Source of the DNA: Himantopus leucocephalus
Taxonomy: Eukaryota > Chordata > Aves > Charadriiformes > Recurvirostridae
Assembly: GCA_003993805.1 (NCBI GenBank)
Contig: RSEF01000017.1
Coordinates: forward strand, 6,202,502-6,266,501
Reading direction: 5' to 3'
Length of the DNA stretch: 64,000 nucleotides
In this document: one piece after another, positions 1 to 13,840 of the stretch
Layout: every line of letters begins with the position of its first letter
Numbering within the stretch: position 1 is the stretch's first letter
Program-made: the position numbers and the translations under genes
Notes under the pieces: model-generated
Database searches by the model: none
Seen by the model: the letters and a program-made list of their open reading frames with translations, nothing else
What the model was told of the DNA's origin: nothing

Positions 1-173
1 GGGGGGATTGCATTGCACCCCAAGGTGCAGAGTGCACTGCAGTGTGTGTACGTGGGGGGGCTGCATTGCACCCTGAGCCGTGCAGGGCATTGCGGGGGCT
101 GGAGCGGGGGGGTGTTGCGTGGCTGCAGGGGGTGTGTTGGGGTGCAGGGGAGCAGAGAGGGGACCCCGCACAT

Positions 174-234
174 GGCACTGGGCGGGTGGTGGGGAGCAAA
201 GAGNGGCACTGGGCGGGTGGTGGGGAGCAAAGAG
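174..234. repeat. 30-bp direct duplication across a single N
   Basis: Positions 174-203 and 205-234 are identical and separated only by the N at 204. This looks like two overlapping contig ends that were joined without being merged, rather than a biological tandem repeat. Confidence 0.75.
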
Positions 235-1210
235 CCTCGGCAGCAGCGTGACGCAGGACGGGGTAATGGGCAGGGGCGGCTCCTGTCTCCAAACCCACTG
301 GCACTGCGGGGCTGCTCCTGTCCGGGGAAGGGAAAGAGAGGGAAGGGAGAAGGCGGAATGGGAAGGACAAAAAAGGAAGGACAGGAGGGCAGGAAAGACA
401 GAAGGATGCTGTCACGCCGGGGGTAGCCGTGGCCAGCAGCTTAGTGGGGCTGGTTGCCCCATGGACTGGGATCTCACATCCCCAGCAAAGGTGTAAAGTA
501 TCCATGGGGTGCTGTGGAGGGGACATGGGTGACATGGGGATGGCCACTGGAACGGTGCTGCTCGGGGCCAGCCTGGGCTCGGCTCCGGGGCGGCCGCCAC
601 GCTCCTTCCTCACCGATTTCACTTTCTTGGCTGGGCCGGCCACATGGCTGTAATTTGGGGGTTGTAAATACCTCAGGGGAATTTTTAAATTAAAAAAATA
701 ACTGTTTTCATTTAAATTAAAAGACATTGAAGCATTTCTATTAGTATTAGAGGTTTATAAAACTTAAAACAAATGTCAAAACTAAACTACCAGGCACCGT
801 CCACTTCGCAAAGCCCTTTGCGTGTTCAGAATGACCCGGTTACCCATCGGGGGTTCAGTTTTAATGAGATTTGTATGAGAGTGCCCGGAGGTTCCCATCC
901 TGCACCCCAGCACCCCATACACTGGTGTCACCCAAACACCAGTGCCAATGTGTCCCCCACCGTACTCCTGGCTGGGTTTTGGGGCCTCAGCCAGTCTGGT
1001 GCTGGGGTTGGGGTCCCCAGTGTGGCAAACTGCTGCTTGGATTCCCCAGGGACCCGGAGGGAACGAAGGCTTTGGCGTGATGAGGGTGAGGGTCTCAGTG
1101 CCGCTGGCCTTCGCAGAAGTGGGACCTCGATGTAGGTGCCCCTACCCTGGCATCTCGGAGGTGTCCCCTGGTGTCCTCCCTGCAGCTGGCACCTGCCTCC
1201 AGCAACCTGC

Positions 1211-1278
1211 CTGCTGTCCCTGCTGTCCCCACCATCCGCGCTGTCCCCACCGTCCCCGCCATCCGTGCTGTCCCCGCG
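1211..1278. repeat. Short degenerate tandem repeat (CTGTCCCC-type)
   Basis: A unit close to CTGTCCCCACCATCCG recurs about four times with substitutions. It is a small GC-rich minisatellite inside PRRX2 intron 1. Confidence 0.5.
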
Positions 1279-1305
1279 CACAGCTCTGCTTTAACCTGGA
1301 AACAG

Positions 1306-1324
1306 NAAAAAAAAAAAAAAAAAA
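1306..1324. repeat. Poly-A run with an N at its edge
   Basis: An N at 1306 is followed by about 18 A. Similar N-plus-homopolymer joins occur at 22445 (T run) and 32259 (A run). The true homopolymer length is not resolved by the assembly. Confidence 0.7.
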
Positions 1325-4300
1325 GAAAGAAAAAGAAAAAGATACGAGCCACTTATTAAAATGAATGTTTTACAATAAATTTGGCGAGAGGCCACCGACC
1401 TCAAATGAAAACCAGACTGGAGGACAGCGATGCTGCTCGCTGGCGAGGGTTTCCGGGACGTCTGTGCGTGCAGGCGCCCACGAGGGTCCTCCTCGGAGCG
1501 GCGGTAGGATGGGGTCCTGACTGGGGGCTTGTGCCCATCCCGTGCCCTGGCCGAACGTGCTGGTCCCTGGTCCAGAGATGCTGTCTGGTGGCCGCAGGGT
1601 GGGCTCTCGGCCGGTGCTGGCGCTCGCTGATAAAACAGGCGCTCGATGGCATCTTGGCCTGGGCATGAAAAATGCCCAACTGGCCTCAAAAAAGAGAGGG
1701 GAGTCGGGTCGGTGGAAGGAGGTGATAGGAGGGGACACCATGGGGGTTCCCCACCGTTCCCCCCAGTCCCTGCCCGTCCTCTTCCCTCCCCCTTGGCAAT
1801 GACCCTGATGCAGTGGGGTCTGTGCTTTAACCTGGCGGGCCGGGGTTGGGTTTCAGTGCCAGAAGCCATTGGGGCTGGCTTGCTATGGGCTTTTGCTTAT
1901 TAAATTTCAAGAAACCACCTTTTTTTTTTTTTTGAGGCGGGAAGGGGAGAGGGAGGCTGGGATCGCCATGCCAGGGGTCCCTGGCTGGGAGCCAGCCCTC
2001 TACACAGCGTTCCTGCTATGTAGCCCTGTCTGATTAGTTTTGTTCTTTAAACACCGTGCAAAAGTCCCAGCGAGCTCTCGACATTGTGATGGTCCGAGGC
2101 ACCCTCCATCCTGTCTCCTTCCCAACCCCCGGGGAACGCCAGTTTGCAGTTAAAGCTGAGTTTTCGGTGGAGCTTTGCAAGCGCAGGCGGGTGCTGCTCT
2201 CAGGGCCAGCGCTTGCACAAGTCTCATTAGCGTTAATTAATTACACATGCCCCATGCCCTGCTGGGAAACCATGTAACTTGTTATGTCAGGCGGGCCGCG
2301 TGTGAGCGATGTTGGCACCTCTGCGGCTGCATCATGGATGCGCCAAACGGTGCCTAAAACATTGGTGGGGTGGGGAGAGAAGCAGCATCTGCCACGCTCA
2401 GCGCTGACGCAGGACAGCGGGGTCCATCCATCCTGGCATCATCCATCCCGGCATCCCCCTCACCGATGGCTGTGGGCAGTCACCGTGGCCATCCCCTCTG
2501 CCCGGACCCCCTCGCTGCGGTGCCCAGGGCTGACCCAAACCCCAGAATTTTGGCAGCGGGTCCCAGGCCGGCCGTTTCCCTGCACCGCAGAAGCCCGTTC
2601 ACACATCTGTTAACCATCACCGGTGCTGCCACTCTCCGCACTCAGCTATTTTAATGCACAGCATAAACGATGCTGGCGAAACAGGGAGGCTGCATCCCGG
2701 GTGGGTGCCCGGGGGCTTCACCCCCAGGGGTACCCCGGGGTGCTACAGCCGTCTGAGGCACAGGAGAGCCCAAGTGATGGTCTCGACCCACCACGAGAAG
2801 GTCTCCTGGCTGGGAGATGAAAGCAAACCCCCCCAGTGAATGCCTCCTTGCCGGGGAAGCTCCCGGCCGCCGGCGGCTGGGGGAGAGCCAGCGCCTTTTG
2901 TTGGTCCCCGGGCCTCCACCGCGGGGACTGGCAGATTCGTGGGAGAACAAAATTAAAATTCCTGCTCCCCTGTTGTTCGGTGCCGCTCTGTACTTGGCCT
3001 GGCTCTGCACTTCAAACCCACCATGGTGCCTTTTCCCGAGGTGCTTGGCTGTGCTGTGAGGGCTTCGGCTCGCCCGTCGAGCAGCTCCTGCCACCCCTGG
3101 CCCTGCAGCCACGAGCATCTGCCCGAGGAGCCCTTTGGTCTGACACGGTCTCCCAGAGCATCCCCGGGCAAAGCCAGGAGCCATGGCACAACACGCACCA
3201 CACCCCTACCTCCGTCCTGTCTCCTCCTCTTTGGCATTTGCAGGGGACATCCCAGACCGGCACCATCGCGGATGAGTTTTTGGAGGCTTGGCATGGCCCC
3301 AGCCCCATCTAGGCAAAGGGGAACCCCAGAGGAGAGTGAACCCCCTTGAGCTGCACGTTCCCCCACCATGAGCAGGGAATATGTCAGACCCTGGCCAGAC
3401 CCTGACCACGCAAAGCCAACCCGGGGAACCTGGTGATGACTCCCCCAGTGCCACCATCCCCCGGCAAACTTGTACAGATGATCAGTCTTTCCTGGGAGGC
3501 TTTTCTCCGCTCCCTGCCATCCCTTGGGGGGAAAATCAGGGTATCCGGGGGCGGGGGGAGCAGCACGCCGGCTCATCCCCCGCTCTGCTCCTCTGCGGCT
3601 TCATCCCCACTGAGACCTGACACAATGGAGGCGATGGTGGTGCTGGAGCTGGGACAGCCCATTGTGTCGGGCTGCGGTTGCAACCTCCTCCGAGCGCACG
3701 GGATGCTCTTGGCAGCTCTGAAAGCCCTTCGCCAGGCTGGGGTCAGCCGCCGCACGGGCATGGCCCTGGGAGGGAATTTTTTGCTTGCGGATCACCAAGC
3801 CCAAGGGATGTGCTCGGCGCACGGGGTGCCGGGCTGGATGCCCTGGGCTGGTGCCACCCCTCCGTGGGCGCAGCCAGGCAGTCTGAGCCCTGGGGCCCGG
3901 CACAATGGCTCCCCGGGTGCACGGGAGCCAGGCGGCTGGGAAAGCACAGCAAGAGGCTTCGCTGAGCCCCGCGCCGTGCGCCAACACTGTTGTCTGGCTT
4001 TAAAGGCTGTTTCTGGAGCGGTTGTTTCAGAGGGTGCTGACGGCGCCAGACTCTGTGGTCTGGATCCTGCCGCAGGGTTGGGGCCGGGGCCAGGGTGCTG
4101 GGGTGCATCCCGGAGCCGGTGAGCCTGGCAGCGGGGTCCATCCACGTCCCCTTCTCCAAAGGTCTGTCCCCGGGCAGGTGGTTCCCACCCTGGGTACAAG
4201 GTGGGTGATGGCACCATCTCCCCCAGCCGCCCAGGAGAGCAGGGGGGGATTTTCTCGTGCTGCTCAGCCCTCTCCTACCAGAGCTTCATGGCCAAAGATG

Positions 4301-6639
4301 TTCCTCAGCCCCTTCTCGAGGCTTGACAGCATCTCACCGACCCTGCCTCCTCCTTCAGGGAACGTGGCTGCAATTAATTCATTAGACACTTCCGCGGACG
4401 CAGGAGCCAGCTGTGCCAAAACACCATTCCTGGCTCCTGGCCCCAGCTGGGCGAGCACCGTGCTGGGCTGCGCACAAGCCTCCAGCCGGGGCAGGAGCCT
4501 CTGGTGTGGTGGGAAGGGCTGTGAAGTGTTCAGGGAGGGCTTGGCACGTCAAAGCCTCAGGGCTTTACCTGTGGCAGATGACTGCAGCCCCACGGATTTC
4601 ACCAGCTTTCAGGGCGTCCTCTCTAAATCACAGAGCATGACTCGGCTGGCCAGGTCCTCACCTGGTTCCTCTGTCTTCATCCCCTTCTTCCTTCATCCCC
4701 TCTCTCCCTCCCCTCCTCACTGTGACCTCCTGATCTTGTCTCTCTTCCGCACTTGGGTGTTGCAGCAGATAAATCACTGCCCCCCTTGCTGGAGAGCCGG
4801 CTTTGAATCTGCTCACAGCTCTCACCTGTCAATTCAGTGGCAGCTGCCGGGCTGGGACTGTCCCTAAGAGAGGCAGCATCCCACAACATGGGGCTCCTCC
4901 TTTCCAGGTTCCTTCTGGTCCCCAAACCCAGCTAAGCATCCCATTCCCCGTGTTTGCTGCACTAAATATAAGGATGAGCCAAAAAAAAAAGGCTGCGGCA
5001 CCACAGTCGGGTTGCAAGCACAGGTTGGACACATCCCCACTGGGATGCAGGGATGCTGTCGTCTCGGACAGCTCTCCAGGACCTTCCCGGCTTGCTCAGG
5101 CTTTTGGTCAGACATGCCATGATGGGCGCTCGGACATCACACACCATCCCCAGCATCGCCGCCGAGCAGCAATTGCAGCTTCTGGGGGCGCAAGGGGAAA
5201 AGTCTCCTGGGCTGGGGGTGCAGCTGTGCGTGGAGCATCCCCCGGGTCACGGCACCACTGGGCAGGATCCTCCTGAAAATCGGGTGTCCACACGGCCAGG
5301 GGCAGCGAACTGCGGCGCTGGGTGGTTTCTGGCTGGTGCAGCGGCAGCTCTATAACCATAAAACAGTCTGCTGCTGCCTGTCAGTGAGCGCAGGCTAAGG
5401 CCCTCCCGGGACAGCCTTGGCCTCTTTCTTGGTCCAGGCTTGAGCTGCTCCTTTTTAACACAGACACTTTTCCCCCAGCAAAACTGGCAGCCTGTAAAAA
5501 CGTGTCAGCGTTTCAGTTTTTTCACAATTAATGAGGTGAAACATCCTCGGAAACATTTCGCTGTAATGTTTCTCCAGTAGCTGAGACTTGCCCCTCTCTT
5601 AAATTTTTCATGTACGCCACTTGAGCCGAGAAAGTTTCCTTCGGACTCAGCACATTTGGACCCCCCCCAGCTTCGATCCCCCACCCCACCCATCGGAGCC
5701 TCCGGCTTTCCCGGGGTTTTCAGGAGGCTGGGGCTGAGCTGGAGGGGGAGCAGGGAGCGGTGGGGGGTCAGGACGAGGAGCTCAGAGCCTGCTCCTGGAG
5801 TGGGGGAGCCCGGGAAAGGGCTGGCAGCCCCCGTTCCCCCGGGACACCCTGTCCCCTGTGCCCACGGGTTGTTCCCGGGATGGGTTTGGACCTCGCAGCA
5901 CCGTACCGAGCAAAGCCGAGACCGGCACTGTGTAGGAAGGGGTTGGTGGCCCCAAGGGGGCTTCTCCCCTGGGTAGTGGGGTGAAACCACCCAGAAAACA
6001 GAGTTACGCCGATATGGTTTTGCCCCTGAGCTGCGACACCGTGTTGGTCCTGTGCACCCAGGTCAGGCTCACTGGTGGGTGCAGGAAAGGCACCGCAGTT
6101 GGGTGACCCAGCACACATGGAGGGGCACCTTCCCGGCTGCTTCGCAGCCCCCCGGGCTTCCCGAGATGATTTGGGGAGGTTACAGACCTGTAGTGGCATC
6201 GGCAGCTCCCACCATCTCTTCTACGGCAAACCCTGTGCCGCCTGCGCCCGCGAGCGGGGGGACAAGCCCCCAGCTCCCCTTTGGCCTGTAGAGCATCCCT
6301 CCTGCCATCCCTCCCACACAGCCCCAGTGCGGGCAGGTAAACCCCCCCGGGGGCTCCCAGGCTGTCCCCAACCACGTCCCAAGACAGAGCAGTGCTGGCA
6401 GTAGCTGCTGGAAATGGGGTTCGGCTGCGCTCGGCGGCACATGCACCCCCATCTCACCCCCCCGCCTTTGGGTGTCTCAGCTTGAGGTTACGGGATAAAA
6501 AGGAGCCGGAGCTGGGGGACACTGCGGGGGGGCAATTCCCAAACCCGAGAGCTTTGCTCTGGCGCTGCTCGTCGGGATCCGAAGGGAAACGCTTCCTCCC
6601 CATCGCATGATTTAGAGGAACAAGTTAAACAATTGCACA

Positions 6640-7200
6640 TGAAACTTTGGCGGACGTCATCGCCGGAGCTCTCCCCACTTCCCCCGAGTATATAAAGGGA
6701 TGAAGGGAGTCCATATGTTTACCGAGAGAGACCATGGGAGAAACGAAAGACATTGTTTTTCCAAAGGATTTCTTGGCTGTAAAAGGCCTCCACCACCCTG
6801 CGGCTTCCCTGATGAAGGCCCAGCGTTAATTTGTTAAATCCACATCAAGTGCCCGGAGAACCCGTTGTTTATTTTTGCTAATTCAGCCGGCCGAGATCAA
6901 ATTGGGGTTTTATTTGTTAAGGATAAACCTTAATTAATAAAAGCTATTTATTTGGTTAGAGCCGGCCGCAGCCTGAGGGTCAGATATGCCACGATCATTA
7001 TTTCAAGTAAAACAAACCCAAAACGTCTCTCAACAGTTTGAAAAACGTAGAAACTTAGAGGGCTGAATTTATTTGTCTTAGGAAGAATTTACAGCTAATT
7101 CCCTCCAGGCTATTTCAACCCTTAAATTATACCCAAGAAGAAAAAAGTGGAAAAAAAAAATGCCATTCCAGGCCGAGAAGGGAAGTGAATGGTACGGCAG
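6640..7200. promoter_or_regulatory. AT-rich island with homeodomain-type cores, candidate enhancer
   Basis: This is an abruptly AT-rich block within GC-rich intron. It contains several TAAT/ATTA cores, including a palindromic TTAATTAA near 6930, and GATCA motifs. A TATATAAAG box lies at its upstream end (6689-6697). Such islands in the introns of homeobox genes are often conserved enhancers. That role is inferred only from base composition and motif density; no cross-species conservation can be seen here. Confidence 0.3.
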
Positions 7201-10200
7201 ATTTGATCATTTGGCTGCAGGGGGGTGGGGGGTGAAAAATGTAAAGCTTAAAAGGTCTTTGGCAAACTGCTCACAAATAAATGGAACGCGTGAAATAATT
7301 TAACGGCAGAAAACTGTTCGAGGCTCCGGGGTCTGAGGCGCAATGGAAAATGAAACACGTTGGAAGAGATGTAGCCTGGGTTTTTTGCAGGAGGGGGTTG
7401 AACTTGCTCCCTCCTGGCACGGCTCCTGAAAAAAGGGGGGGTATGTGCACCCCAAAGCCAAGCGGCAGAGCTGGAGCCAGTAAAACCTTTCCCGGGATGT
7501 GGTGGTACACGCGGTGGGTTTTACAGCATCATCCAGGGGAGAGACAGGCTTGCAGTCGGCCGAGGTGACCATCCTGGGTCGCAGGGACGGTGCTGGGCAA
7601 ACGCCGCGCTCTGGGATGAGCATTTTGCAAAGAAACCCCCCAAACTGGCTGTGCAGAGGGGAGCACCCCCGCAGCCGGAGGCTGAGCACGGTGGGCGATG
7701 GAGCCCACCACCGAAAGCCATCCCGAGGGATGAGCCGCCCTGCTGGAGCATCCCTGCCCGGGGATGTCGCCGTTCCCTGGGGCTCAGGCGTGCGAGCGGC
7801 TGGGATTTTAAATGCCGGTTGGGTCTGGATCACAGCTGCACGGAGGTCGTTTATCGCTCGCTAATGGAGGTCGTAAGTCAAAGCCGAAGCCTCGGTGGAA
7901 ATCTAGTGAAAATTACCTCTTTACAGCACTGGGCGGCTGCTGGGCGGGAGGCTGGGGGCCCTGCCAGCGCGGGGCCCCCCCTTGGCAAGCCCAGCGCCCA
8001 GGCTTCGGCAGCTGAACCCGCCGAGTCCTTCCTATGGAAAACTAGTGGAAGCACAGAGGGAAAAGGCAAGAGCCGGAAAAGTGGGCTTGGTCGGCGCTCA
8101 GCTGAACCGGCGCGGCTCTGACCCGGCGGCGCTGGGGCCGTCGCCTTTGCAAACGGGGCAGGACCAAGTCGCTCCCCAGCTCCCGGCGGCACGGCGGCTC
8201 GCCGGCACAGCACGGTCCGGGCTTGCCAGTGTTGGTGCTCCCGCGTGGAGAAAGGTTTTGGGGTGACTCCCAGCACCCCGTGGCATCCGTAGGGCAGAGC
8301 GCTGCCCGCAGCTCTCGGGCAGGCAGCATTGCCCCGTTGGGCATCGCAGAGAGGAGGGTGGAGGTTACCCAGGCTGCATCCAGCACCCCAAAACTCATCC
8401 ACATCGCGGGCAAAAAAGACTTCTGTCTTTTCTAACCCACTGGGGAGATTTAAGGCATTTTTTTGTGAAGCACACTGGGCCTGTCCTGCTCCGCGCAAAG
8501 CCCCCGCGCCTCCCTCTCCCCATCCTCCCCCTCTTGTCATCTTTCGTTATTTGGTAACGTTATCCCCTCCGTTTTCCCCCTTCCCTTGCATTTTTTTTCC
8601 TTTTAGCGGAAATTGTAATCAGTGGAAGATAAATACACTGAAGGCGAAGGTGGCTGGGGGGGGCGGCTCAGGAGCCCCTCTGACCTCGGGGTTGGACAAT
8701 CAAGCCGATGCCTCCAGCCGTGCCCCAAATGAACCCCCAAATTATAACTGACAAAGGCAAGGCTTCGGCTTTCTCCGTAACCTCCCCGAGCACTGCTCTG
8801 GGGCAAAAGAAAGATGGTGACGAGCTGGTTTTTAACTTTGTGCAAGTACAAACTCTTATTCCTGGAAGCCCATTGGGGCAGGGAACCGGTTTCCAACTCC
8901 TCCATCGGGGGATTCCATCGCGATTCCCGCGGATGGGTGGCAGCGAGATGGCAGGGGGGTCTTCAGGACCCAACCCATCCCCTTCCCTGTTCCTTCTCTG
9001 ATGCTGCAGAGCGCTTAGCAATGCTCATTTTTGGAAAGCTGTTTTGGGGTTATTAAAGCATCTTTGATAGAAGCGATCCGGCCCGACTTTGCACGCTGTA
9101 AACCTGTCAGACGCACGCCGCCAGCAATTAGGGTGGCATTTATCTAGTCCCACAAGCCCGCGATGCCTGAGCTAATGGGGAAAAGATGTTGATACGTTAC
9201 CAAGGCTTGTCCTTGAGCAGAGCAGAAGATCCAGGCAGGCGCCCCAGGCGCGGAGCTGCCTCCCAGCGGTATGGAGATGGGCTGAAAAATGGCGGGGGGG
9301 GAATGAATGTAGCAGAGAATTGAGCTGGAAAGCAAAGGTTTCTGTGGGGGATCGGGGAGCTCTGAGCTACACTGGGGTGCAGCATGTTTTAGGGGAGATG
9401 TAAGTAGGTGGGGAAGGAGTTTTGGCCACCAGCATCCTCTGAGAAACTCCCTGGAGCACCACACAAGGTTTGGTGGTGCAGCAGAAGGTCCCTCCGTTAA
9501 AACCAGCAATAGGGGCTGAAAAAAATGCCCCAACCCAGGCACGGCCCAGGGCTCGCGGCTCTCCAACCACCCAGGAACCGCCGGCACCCGGATGCATCCT
9601 GACCCAAATCCGGTCTTAAATCTCCATCCCAGCACACCTGCTAGCCCCATACGGGAATTGCTCGGCGCTGCCCGGCTCCTGTGGCTGTTTAGCTCTTGCC
9701 TCCGCGGGACCGGGGAGACAGAAACCAGCCAGAAATGGGGCCAGATCCTACAGAGCTGGTTTGAGAGTTAATTTAAGAAACTTTTCCTCCTCCTCCTTGC
9801 TTTCAGCCAAATTAGAGTGGGTGAGAGAAGCCATCACTTATGGAAAAGTCCTATAGCCAGATTTTAAATTGGGGACGAAACCAGAAGTGGTTTATAAATT
9901 TTATTTATACATTTACAAGGGTTCTGTTGAAATCATTCTGGGTTCGGTGGGGGGCATTGGGTGCCCTTGACGACGGCACTTTTTGAACCAAGCCCCAGTC
10001 TATAATTTCCTCAGAAGCCCTACGGGGTGGCCATAAACCCGCAAGGAAATGTCGCTTGCCCTGTTATATCCTGTAGCTCCTTCCCAGCCTGATGGTTCCC
10101 GTTTTGGTCCCAGGCTCCTGGAAAACTCAGGGACAACCATGGCTGGACTTCATGTATTTTAGTCCAGCGGCTCGTTAGCTTGCTGAATGAAAACAGGACC

Positions 10201-12250
10201 AAAAAAGGAGTTTAACTAAAAGGGGCAACTGGAAAGCAGAGACTGGCAGAACATTTGAAGCTACAGGAACAAGGGCTGGAGGGAATCTGGAGAATTTTAT
10301 TTGTGAGCCTTTAAACACAAACGGCGGCGAAGGGCGGCCTGCGGTTTCCTGGTCAGGGAAAGGGCCTCAAACCCACATGTATTGCAGTCACAGCGCCGTC
10401 CATCATGTCTTTACCCAACTAAGGCGGCCATGTCCCAAATACAAGAGCACAGACTGTTTTCAGCCCAAGGGGTGGTCAACCAAGATCCAAGTGCACCTAG
10501 AACACAATAAAAGACCCAGAGAAGTGTCGGTGGCTGCAGCGAGACCCTGGTAGGGGGACAGAGTTCCTTTTCATCCCCTTCCCATCCAGGGATGCTCTCT
10601 TCTCCCCATCAGTTTGCCCCCATCATGGTCAAAATGATGCGGCGTCCCTGCATGCGCCTGGACACAGGGAACGGGGCCAGTGGTGGTGCCCAGGTCCCAC
10701 CTCCACATCGCTGCATCTCCTCCCGGCCCAACGCCTCATCCCTTAACGGGTCAGGGTGTTGGAGGCACCCAGTGGTCCCAGTCCCTGGCACTGGTTCTCA
10801 CTGTAGCAAAGCACCAGAGCAGCCATCTGCTTTTTCCAGGAGGCCGCTGCCGGCAATGGAAATAAACTTAACCCTTCCTCCTCTGGTGTGGCTTCCCTGG
10901 GGTGGCTCGCATTGGGCACTGGGAAGCTGTTGGTGGCATCAGTCAGCGGCATGGTTTTCAGAGAAGGGGGCAAGAAAACTCTGCAGTAGCTCTAAGTTTG
11001 GACCCTGCTTTGGGCAGAAGGTGGTTAGTCCCAGGGACAACCTGACAGCAGATATTGGGGTTTCTCTGGTCCTCATGGCTCACCTCAGGATGGGATAGCC
11101 ATTGAAAGTGGTATAATCGGGCACAAAGGGACCTCAGAGACTTGACGGAAAACTTGTTGGTGGAGGTTTCATGGCTTGAATTATTCAGAATTAGGGTCCA
11201 AGAAGGTTTTTATGGCCTTAAAGATCTTGGAACCCATAGTTTCCTCCTGCTCAACAGCTTGGTGGTGTCTTGAAGCAGGAGAGTTAATATCCCTTCCAGT
11301 AGATTTTGTTACTTGCTCAAGTATCATCTGAAAATGCTGCACATCTATTTAATAAGTATCAAGATAGCTTATTAGCAAGTATTTACTTCTTGAGCATATT
11401 CAGGGAGCTGTAACTCCTGCCATCATGGCCTCTGCAATGATATAGAGCAGAAAACCCCAATATAACCCTGCTATGAATCAGAATGTCATAAAACTATTAA
11501 CATTTCAAATAATTCCAAAATACTTTCCCACCAGTAGGTACAGATTGGATCCAGATGCTTTATTAACAGAAAGAATAATTAACCAGTACCTCTATAAAGA
11601 AGAACGACAGCGAGATACGTTCCCCATGAAGCCCTTGCAGGCAGCTGACTGGGTATCGCAGAAAAATACTTCATAAACTTGCCTAAACCTGATGATATTA
11701 GTGACAAAGAGGAGATTAATCTCAACCTGGCTGAAAGCCCAAGATCAATACTGAGAAACCAAACTACACCCTCAGCTTCATGTTTCCATGAGCCAGCAAA
11801 GCCAGAAATAAACACTGCGGAGGCTGAGCTCTGCAAGACGCAGGGCGTTCATTCCTAGCTCTGAGGACCAGGGTTGGATGAGCAGATGCTCAGCTGCAGT
11901 CCTGTGTCACCTGGGGGACATGCCACAGCCGGGGCTTCAGGCAGCGCTGGAGGTGGCAGCCGAGACATACATCTCAGAGATGTTTGGGTGCTGAATTTCC
12001 ATCGCCATCCATGAAAGCTTGACCTAAACCCTTAGCAAAAGCCAAGCCCAAGACACCCTGTGGACGTGTCCCCATTGAGGGGGGGTGCTGCAAGATGCAG
12101 TCCCAGCAGTTTAAGTGCTGCCCCAGAATCCACCGAAACTTGTATTCAAAATCAGGTCTGGGTGGTTTTAGCCAGACAGGAAACCACCACAGGTCTTTGT
12201 AAATGTTGGGTTTAACCCCAAGCTCCAGGAGGTCCTGAAATAGGTTTTGA

Positions 12251-13840
<1,590 letters not shown>

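Noticed and set aside
3433..4122. 229-codon open frame on the + strand
   Set aside because: It lies in GC-rich intron with equally long overlapping frames on both strands; no domain, signal peptide or splice context is recognisable.
11473..11676. 67-codon frame in PRRX2 intron 1 with a protein-like look
   Set aside because: No known domain, no splice partners and not in frame with PRRX2 exon 2. Possibly a remnant of an old element, but unsupported.
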